Shown: piece after piece, positions 1 through 4,941 of the stretch
Position numbering within the stretch: position 1 is the first letter of the stretch
Layout: every line of letters starts with the position of its first letter
Assembly: GCA_035763125.1 (NCBI GenBank)
Contig: DASUBU010000264.1
Span: 1 to 15,000 of the forward strand
Direction: 5' to 3'
Source: SMAG-U1939 sp035763125
GTDB taxonomy: Bacteria; Chloroflexota; Ktedonobacteria; Ktedonobacterales; JADMIN01
DNA length: 15,000 nt
Translations under genes and position numbers: made by a program
The notes under the pieces: model-generated
What the model saw: only the letters and a program-made list of their open reading frames with translations
Databases searched by the model: none
What the model was told of the DNA's origin: nothing

Positions 1-567
1 GCGAGGTGGGATACGCAGCTCCAGCTCGGCCCGGGCGAATTGGATCGGCGGCTCACAGAGTTGGGGCAGCGGCTTGCGAGCATAGGCAAAGACGGAGCGC
101 TCGGCACCCTTACGGAAGCGGAGTGGCGCGCGGAGCTACAGGTCGCCACGGGCATGGATGACGCGCAGACGGACATATTCCTGGACGACTTCTGGAATGT
201 CTATCTGGGCGAGCTGAACGTCGAGCTAGCGGACTACTTCGCCGGCCTGCGCCCGCGCTACCGCACCGCGCTGCTGAGCAACAGCTTCATCGGCGCGCGC
301 GAGCGAGAGTGCGGGCGCTATCGGTTCGACGAGATGTGCGATCTCATCATCTACTCGCACGAGGTGGGGATAGCCAAGCCGGATCCCCGCATCTACGAGC
401 TAACCTGCCAGCGCCTGAGTCTACAGCCCGCCGAGATCGTATTCCTCGACGATGCCCCGCGCTGCGTGGCGGGCGCGCACGACGCTGGCCTGCACACCAT
501 CCTCTATCGCGATACCGCCCAGGCCATCGCGGACCTCGACGCCTGCCTGCGCGCCAACGGTGTGTAG
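1..567 (+). CDS. HAD-superfamily hydrolase (HAD-IA-like), 5' end outside window
   Basis: The reading frame is open from base 1, so the gene starts upstream of the window; a TTG at 40 is only an internal codon of the same frame. The visible part keeps three of the four HAD motifs. Motif II is LLSNS (around base 272), the motif III lysine is in IAKPDPRIY, and motif IV is the acidic pair in VFLDDAPRCVAGAHDAG. The nucleophile motif I (DxD) and the start of the cap must lie upstream. The helical segment before motif II fits the C1 cap of subfamily IA. Such enzymes hydrolyse small phosphorylated metabolites or haloacids in the cytosol; the substrate cannot be read from the sequence. The gene is followed after 77 bp by a small membrane protein on the same strand. 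The family call is secure and the specific function is open. Confidence 0.9.
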   Translation, partial: ARWDTQLQLGPGELDRRLTELGQRLASIGKDGALGTLTEAEWRAELQVATGMDDAQTDIFLDDFWNVYLGELNVELADYFAGLRPRYRTALLSNSFIGARERECGRYRFDEMCDLIIYSHEVGIAKPDPRIYELTCQRLSLQPAEIVFLDDAPRCVAGAHDAGLHTILYRDTAQAIADLDACLRANGV

Positions 568-568
568 C

Positions 569-597
569 TATGCCGACCTTGCGGCGTGGCGTATACT
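569..597 (+). promoter_or_regulatory. possible weak promoter before the small membrane protein gene
   Basis: A good -10 hexamer, TATACT, lies at 592-597, about 48 bp ahead of the ATG at 645. The hexamer 17 bp upstream (TATGCC, 569-574) is a poor -35, so this is either a weak promoter or a chance match in the gap after the HAD gene. Confidence 0.25.
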
Positions 598-644
598 GGC
601 CTCGGCCGAGCGAACGGAAATCCGCCCGGCGAGGAGATTACGCC

Positions 645-1016
645 ATGCGCATCGTCGCGATCATCCTCTCGCTGGCCGGCCCGGCGCTCACCTTCCTGCT
701 GGGCGCGATCGCCACGGCCTTCGCCATCCTCGGCTCGCCGTTCTCGATCAACTCCCCCGACGGCTACCGCATCACGGCGCTGGCTGTGGCGCCTGGCGTG
801 GCGCTCAGCCTCGTGGCGGCGGGATTCTGCCTGCGCTCGGCGGCGCGCGCTCATGCGGGTGTTTGGCTAGCGGTGCAGGTGAGCTGGCTGGCGCTGATCA
901 TGGCGGCGGCCATCGCCATCGCGCTCTTCCTCAACAGCAATGATCTGCCCTGGTTCTTCCCGTTGATTGCCCTGCCGCTGATGAGTCTGATGTACGCGAT
1001 TGCCAATCCAGCCTGA
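645..1016 (+). CDS. small four-helix membrane protein, unknown function
   Basis: This is a 123-aa hydrophobic protein of no family I recognise. The ATG at 645 is preceded by GAGGAG at 631-636 with 8 nt spacing, which fixes the start against longer upstream readings of the frame. Four hydrophobic stretches are visible at about residues 4-27, 45-66, 71-94 and 102-120. Short polar loops separate them, including SINSPDGYR after helix 1 and NSNDLPW before helix 4. There are no cysteine pairs, charged clusters or catalytic motifs. The gene is followed after 64 bp by another small membrane protein in the same direction, so the two may be co-transcribed. A 6-bp hairpin (ACGGCA 1019-1024 with TGCCGT 1032-1037) sits in the gap. 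Coding status rests on the ribosome binding site and the helix pattern. Confidence 0.75.
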   Translation: MRIVAIILSLAGPALTFLLGAIATAFAILGSPFSINSPDGYRITALAVAPGVALSLVAAGFCLRSAARAHAGVWLAVQVSWLALIMAAAIAIALFLNSNDLPWFFPLIALPLMSLMYAIANPA

Positions 1017-1080
1017 TGACGGCACGCGAAATGCCGTATGACGAAGCGTGGTGCCAGTGTTCGACACCAGGAGGAACCGT

Positions 1081-1392
1081 ATGGATGTCCGTCTGGAACG
1101 GCTTACGACGCCGCGTCTGCGCTGGCGGTGGCTGGCGGCTGCGGTGGTCGCCTGGGCGCTGATGGTTTGGGTGATGCTTTCGATGATCTTGCCGCCGCTG
1201 GGCAACGTCGCACTCAAGGGTGTCGCCATCATCGTGCTGACGCTGATCTGGCTGCCGTGCTTCTTCATCTTCCTCATCAGCATCCTGGGGCTGGATGAGC
1301 ATGAGAGCCCCAGCCGCACGCCGATCACCAATCAGCCGCAGCGCGGTGAGCAGACGCTCCCCGCTTCAGACCGTCCAGCACACGCCTCATAA
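1081..1392 (+). CDS. small two-helix membrane protein, unknown function
   Basis: This is a 103-aa protein. A perfect AGGAGG at 1069-1074 lies 6 nt before the ATG at 1081, which decides the start over an in-frame GTG at 1048. The N-terminus is short and basic (RLERLTTPRLRWRW). Two transmembrane helices follow at about residues 16-36 and 44-69. The hydrophilic tail is polar and proline-rich (DEHESPSRTPITNQPQ) and probably disordered. The basic N-terminus would place both ends in the cytoplasm by the positive-inside rule, which is an inference. No family is recognised. It lies downstream of another small membrane protein, and the pair may form a two-gene unit. A GC hairpin follows the stop codon. 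Confidence 0.72.
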   Translation: MDVRLERLTTPRLRWRWLAAAVVAWALMVWVMLSMILPPLGNVALKGVAIIVLTLIWLPCFFIFLISILGLDEHESPSRTPITNQPQRGEQTLPASDRPAHAS

Positions 1393-1399
1393 GCGCACC

Positions 1400-1419
1400 C
1401 CCGCGAGATGAGGCGCGGG
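1400..1419 (+). terminator. GC-rich hairpin after the small membrane protein gene
   Basis: CCCGCG (1400-1405) pairs with CGCGGG (1414-1419) around an 8-nt loop, starting 8 nt after the stop codon at 1392. No T-run follows, so it would be an atypical intrinsic terminator or merely an mRNA 3' end. Confidence 0.3.
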
Positions 1420-1447
1420 CGACTATCAGCGACCATCCACCCTTGAC

Positions 1448-1529
1448 GTGGATAGCGGCGTGGATAACCGCAGAGCGCTGTGGAGAACGCCACGCCCCTT
1501 CCACCGACGCTGTGGATAGCGGCGTGGAT
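1448..1529. repeat. 18-bp perfect direct repeat, two copies, each with paired DnaA-like boxes
   Basis: GTGGATAGCGGCGTGGAT occurs at 1448-1465 and again at 1512-1529, 64 bp apart. Each copy carries two GTGGAT box cores 12 bp apart. The repeat therefore looks like an iteron-type DnaA-binding unit inside the candidate origin rather than a random duplication. Confidence 0.8.
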
Positions 1530-1755
1530 GTCTCGTGGACGTTGTGGATGGGCTTGTTACATTGTCCACAAGCGTCCCCACCTATGGCTGAGTTATCCCG
1601 CCTATATACCGCCAGCCATCCACAGCGCGCCAGCAGTTGCGCGCCGCGGGGCAGCGTCGGTCAGTGCGCTTCCCGCCGAGCTTGGTGGCCTGTGGCACGC
1701 TGCGCGGGCGATGACTATCCCCACCATCCACACCCCCTATGACGATCTGCTACGG

Positions 1756-1797
1756 TATCTCTCTATTCATCTTCAAGTAAAGAGAGAGAGAAATACA
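1756..1797. other. AT-rich island with pyrimidine/purine inverted repeat, candidate unwinding element
   Basis: About 41 bp at roughly one-third G+C stand out in a two-thirds G+C neighbourhood. TCTCTCT (1758-1764) can pair with AGAGAGA (1781-1787), with a 16-nt AT-rich loop between. The right arm continues as an unbroken purine tract to 1793. The island is flanked by DnaA-box-like sequences at 1724-1732 and 1828-1836. Together this is what a DNA unwinding element beside DnaA boxes would look like. Confidence 0.45.
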
Positions 1798-1870
1798 GAG
1801 CGGGGACGACAGCAGGCACCAGGGGTCCAATCCACACGACTTGTGTACGCATTTCTCAACGCGAGCTGCC

Positions 1871-1899
1871 TGGACGAGCAAGCGAAAACCACGTATACT
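1871..1899 (+). promoter_or_regulatory. sigma70-like promoter, probably for the membrane protein gene at 2259
   Basis: TGGACG (1871-1876) and TATACT (1894-1899) are separated by 17 bp, giving two mismatches in the -35 and one in the -10. The predicted start near 1906 would give a leader of about 350 nt before the GTG at 2259. That leader contains a 6-bp hairpin (ACGGCG 2112-2117 with CGCCGT 2125-2130) and the palindrome at 2223-2240. I see no credible small gene in 1906-2258. Confidence 0.5.
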
Positions 1900-2222
1900 G
1901 TCGCCATCGCATCAGACGACCATCATCCCCCATTGCACGGCTCGCTCTCACGCCGGCGCATACCGCTGTGGCCTCACGCGCGGCTGGCTCGTCTAAGGCG
2001 CGTGGGATTCCCTGGTGCAAGATGCTGGTGGTTGTGGTTGGGCAAGCGGCGGATGAGGTAAGACGACGGCAGGCCGGAGCTGGCCTGACGTGTCCGCCAT
2101 ACCATAGGCGCACGGCGGCGCTGACGCCGTCACCGGAGCAATTGGCGATGATTGGCTACTGATTGATGGATTGGCGTAGCGTCTCCGGCCTGTCCTGGCG
2201 ATGCCCCAGCTGCGGCGGCGTC

Positions 2223-2240
2223 TGTTCAGCGCGCTGAACA
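2223..2240. promoter_or_regulatory. perfect 18-bp palindrome just upstream of a start codon
   Basis: TGTTCAGCGCGCTGAACA is identical to its reverse complement and ends 18 bp before the GTG at 2259. As DNA it has the form of an operator for a dimeric regulator. As RNA it would be a hairpin beside the ribosome binding region. The position favours control of the downstream gene; no binding protein can be named. Confidence 0.5.
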
Positions 2241-2258
2241 AGAAAGAGTGGGCCTCTC

Positions 2259-3638
2259 GTGAAATTCGACGTGTCCCAGCTCGCCCTGGATGATGATCTG
2301 TCCGGCTCGGCTGCCGATCCGCTCGACGCGCGATTCTGGAGCCGCGCGGGTCCTGGGCACGCCGCCTTGCTCGGGACCGCCTGCGCCCATATCGTCGCGG
2401 GCCTGCTCGCCGGCGCTATCTGCGCTCTGCTGTGGCTGCGCTCGTCACAGCCCAGCAACGCGCTCGTGTATGCCGCCGGCGCTGGCGCGGGCGTAGTGGT
2501 CTGTGGCGTGGTGGCTGCGCTGCTCTCGGCGTCCGCGCTGCCTGGGCCAGCGCAGTTCGCGCGCACGTTGCTGCCGCTGGCCGATCTCGTCGCGATAACG
2601 GTGGGCGCGTGGCTGCTTGGCCCGCGCGATTTGCTGCTCGTGCTCTTTGTGATGCCGACGGTGGTCGCCGGGGCGCTGCTCTCCGCGCGGGGCGTGGTGG
2701 TCTTCGCCGCGCTCACCGAAGTGGTCTATTGCACGCTCGCCACACTGCAGTTCGGCGCTGCGCTCGACATCTGGCTGCCCAGCACGCTCCTGCTGGCCGC
2801 GCTGCTGGTCGTCACTGCCGTCGCCCTTGGCGCCCGCCTCGCCCGCGTCGGCACGGCATTTGCCCCTCTGCTCGCCGAGCTGCATGGACTGCGAGAAGCC
2901 CATGCTGCGCAAGCCCTCGAACAGGCGCGCCTGCTGGATGGCTTCACGCTGATCGAAGAGACGCAGGCGCGGCTGGAACAGGAGCGTGTGGGGATCAACA
3001 CGCAGATCGCCGAGATTGCCGGCATTGTGCGGCGCATGGGCGAGGGCGATGTGGACGCTGTCCGCACACTCCAGCCAGGGCTGTACTATGGCCCGCTGGA
3101 TGGCCTCTCGGCCGCGCTGGTCCAGCTTGGCCAGCAGATTCAGGCGCTCGCCGCGCGCGGTGCGCAGGCGGAGCCGATGGGCGCGGGCTGGGGGCCGGCG
3201 TCGCTGTCTGAGAGTGTCGCGGCGGGCGTGCGCGAGCAGGGGCGCTTGCTGGCCACAACCGACGCGGTGCTGCGCGACCTGGGCATGCGCGCCAATGAGC
3301 TGGCCGCCGAAGCACGGGCGGCCGAGCAAGACCTCGGCGCGCTGCCAGCCGCCGAGCGCGATGCACTCTTCGCGCGCCTGCATGACATCGAGCGACGTGC
3401 CCTCTCCCAGGCCTCCGACACCGCCGTGCTGGGCGGGCGATTGGCTCAGCTCCTTGCACGCCAGGGCGAGATCGAGGGCGAGGTCCGGCGCGTCGCGCGA
3501 GCCTCCGATCCCACGCTCCATGCCGTCAGCGCCGCGGAGCCGCTCTGGCCGGCCGCCGATCCTGCCGACGCGATCGCACGGCGACTTGCCCGCGCCCACG
3601 TGAATGCCGCGCGTGATGCGGCTTCTTCGCAGGGCTGA
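2259..3638 (+). CDS. six-helix membrane protein with HAMP-like helical cytoplasmic tail, unknown role
   Basis: This is a 459-aa protein from a GTG start; upstream of it is only a weak purine-rich stretch (AGAAAGAG). A polar N-terminus of about 36 residues is followed by six hydrophobic segments at about 38-60, 67-91, 103-120, 124-142, 144-164 and 172-192. The remaining 267 residues are hydrophilic and mostly helical. Residues about 245-297 (IAEIAGIVRRMGEGD, then a second helix ending SAALVQLGQQIQAL) have the two-helix-with-GD-turn layout of a HAMP linker. Long Ala/Glu/Arg-rich helices of coiled-coil character follow. No histidine kinase, cyclase, methyl-accepting or other output domain is visible, so it resembles a sensor input module without an effector. 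It stands alone between the candidate origin and the long leader of rho. Its start is next to a perfect palindrome. The coding call is strong; the function is unknown. Confidence 0.8.
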   Translation: MKFDVSQLALDDDLSGSAADPLDARFWSRAGPGHAALLGTACAHIVAGLLAGAICALLWLRSSQPSNALVYAAGAGAGVVVCGVVAALLSASALPGPAQFARTLLPLADLVAITVGAWLLGPRDLLLVLFVMPTVVAGALLSARGVVVFAALTEVVYCTLATLQFGAALDIWLPSTLLLAALLVVTAVALGARLARVGTAFAPLLAELHGLREAHAAQALEQARLLDGFTLIEETQARLEQERVGINTQIAEIAGIVRRMGEGDVDAVRTLQPGLYYGPLDGLSAALVQLGQQIQALAARGAQAEPMGAGWGPASLSESVAAGVREQGRLLATTDAVLRDLGMRANELAAEARAAEQDLGALPAAERDALFARLHDIERRALSQASDTAVLGGRLAQLLARQGEIEGEVRRVARASDPTLHAVSAAEPLWPAADPADAIARRLARAHVNAARDAASSQG

Positions 3639-3982
3639 GCAGCACCCGATGCCGCGCTCGACAAAACGGGCGACCGGATCGGTTCCGCTGGCGGCGCGTT
3701 GTCGCGTGCGTCGCCAGCACGGCCAGCGCTGTACATACCCCGCTGGTACCCCATTCGGCGTGCCTGTGCAGCCGAGACGCAGTGCCACTCGTCGTCATGG
3801 GTGCTGGCGTGCGCGTGCTCTGTGACGACTGGCGGCCCAGGAGTTGCGATAGTGAGGTACAGCGGCAGAATGACCACTTCCTTCGCCCCATGCCATTCCA
3901 CTGGATGGTGGGAGGCGAGGCGGCTCTCGGGTTGCTGAGGCTGCGGCCCGCCGAGACGTTTTGGGGATGGTTGATGCGCGGT
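3639..3982. other. gene-free stretch after the membrane protein gene
   Basis: No reading frame here has a ribosome binding site or protein-like composition. One inverted repeat is visible, GCTGGCG (3687-3693) with CGCCAGC (3712-3718). It lies about 50 bp after the stop codon at 3638 and could mark the end of that transcript, though no T-run follows. I see nothing else. Confidence 0.5.
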
Positions 3983-4011
3983 TTGACACTCGTGCTAGCA
4001 CATGCTATGCT
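3983..4011 (+). promoter_or_regulatory. near-consensus sigma70-type promoter reading toward rho
   Basis: TTGACA (3983-3988) is a perfect -35. TATGCT (4006-4011) is a -10 with two mismatches to TATAAT but keeps the key T1, A2 and T6. The spacer is 17 bp, the optimum. Transcription would begin near 4018. The first gene downstream on this strand is rho at 4942, so the transcript would have about 920 nt of leader unless it ends early. Confidence 0.65.
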
Positions 4012-4017
4012 GTCAGC

Positions 4018-4941
4018 GGTGCCGGTTAATGCGCGTAGTCACGCTGGTGGCGGCAGATTGTGCATGGTTGCCCGCGAGGATTTGAGGGCCGCTCGTTGAG
4101 CGGTATCGGCCTGGAGCACGACGCAAAGACCGCAGCACGTAGCGCGTACGGCACGGCGTTTGTGGTCCCAGACAGCGCCGGCTGGCAGTTTCCCAGCCAT
4201 CTCCCCAAGGGTGTCTTGCGCGGGGAGGAGCCTGATCGAGGAACCCGTTCGTGTGATGGGCGCCAGCGCCCGAATGCATCCCGCGCGCGTGATGTCGTTT
4301 CAAATCTCGCCGGATAGTGAGAGACGGCCTCCACACCGGCTCCCGTCGCGCCTCCCACGCGAACGCAAGCCCATTTGGGCTAGGTGAGGCCCTTGGTAAC
4401 GAACAGTATAGGATTGACGTGATGAGGAGATGAGCCGCACTGCCAGCGGCTGAAGGCGATGGCGCCGCTCGTCTTGATCCCACCAGTCGCGCCTCCTTCA
4501 CGACCAACGGTATGCGCTCTTCCATATGAAATGACCTGCTCGCGAGTGTTGTCGCGCGTCTCGTGTCCTGATCCGCCGTTCCAGCGCCATGAAGACTGGT
4601 CGCAAGCGAGGCTGAAGTCAGCGCATGACGCGACAATCCGCGAGAAGCCCGGCGCTGAACGGGTTGTGCCCGTGCCGTCAGGCGCTTGCGCACCGCGCGA
4701 AGAGATGATCGGCGTCCGCGATCTCGCTGGAGCCTGCCCCGAGTGGCTGGCAGGGCTCGCGTGACGCAGGCCGATCCGAACGGAAGGCGTTTCGCATCCC
4801 GCTCGGCGGGGTGCCCCGCCTGCGCCTCGTGCGGAGCCTGTTGCTCGATATCCAGACGTGCCCTAGCCATGCAGAAGCTGCGTGGACTCGCTCCATAGTA
4901 GACGTGGTAAGCGATACCCCGTCGTCATCCAGGAGGCCTGT
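4018..4941 (+). other. long, probably untranslated leader of rho with many stable hairpins
   Basis: No credible gene lies on either strand. The plus-strand RNA would form several strong stems: CCGCTC/GAGCGG (4089-4103, 3-nt loop), GGCTGG/CCAGCC (4180-4198), CTCCCC/GGGGAG (4201-4227), GGGCG/CGCCC (4258-4271), AGCCC/GGGCT (4368-4381), CCTGCC/GGCAGG (4733-4754) and GGCGGG/CCCGCC (4805-4820, 4-nt loop). None is followed by a T-run. E. coli rho is known to be controlled by attenuation in its leader. A similar arrangement, or an independent structured RNA, is an inference here. I looked for RNase P RNA, tmRNA and SRP RNA signature sequences and did not see them. Confidence 0.4.

Larger units (their letters stand above)
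1433..1836. other. candidate chromosomal replication origin (DnaA-box cluster)
   Basis: About nine 9-mers resembling the DnaA box TTATCCACA lie in 400 gene-free bases. On the minus strand they read CTATCCACG (1447-1455), TTATCCACG (1459-1467), TTCTCCACA (1479-1487), CTATCCACA (1511-1519) and CCATCCACA (1543-1551). On the plus strand they read TTGTCCACA (1562-1570), CCATCCACA (1616-1624 and 1724-1732) and CAATCCACA (1828-1836). Weaker copies are at 1433-1441 (+), 1523-1531 (-) and 1534-1542 (-). TTGTCCACA is the preferred box of Streptomyces DnaA, and its relaxed form YYVTCCACA covers several others. Boxes left of about 1556 point one way and those right of it point the other, as in bipartite origins. 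An AT-rich island lies between the last two boxes. No dnaA or dnaN is in the window, so the assignment rests on box density and composition. Confidence 0.55.

Noticed and set aside
1480..2061. 193-codon plus-strand frame across the DnaA-box region
   Set aside because: It runs through repeats, an AT-rich purine tract and a promoter, with no ribosome binding site or protein-like composition.
2445..3788. 447-codon minus-strand frame opposite the six-helix protein
   Set aside because: Composition is Arg/His/Gln-rich with no hydrophobic pattern or ribosome binding site. The plus-strand frame has clear helices.
4013..4870. 285-codon minus-strand frame in the rho leader
   Set aside because: The translation is Arg/Ser/Ala-rich without fold-like pattern, no ribosome binding site was seen, and it opposes the direction of a strong promoter. 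Too weak to list as a gene.
4018..4900. RNase P RNA, tmRNA or SRP RNA in the long leader
   Set aside because: The conserved signatures of these RNAs (for example GAAAGTCC of RNase P, or a tRNA-like 3' end for tmRNA) were not found.
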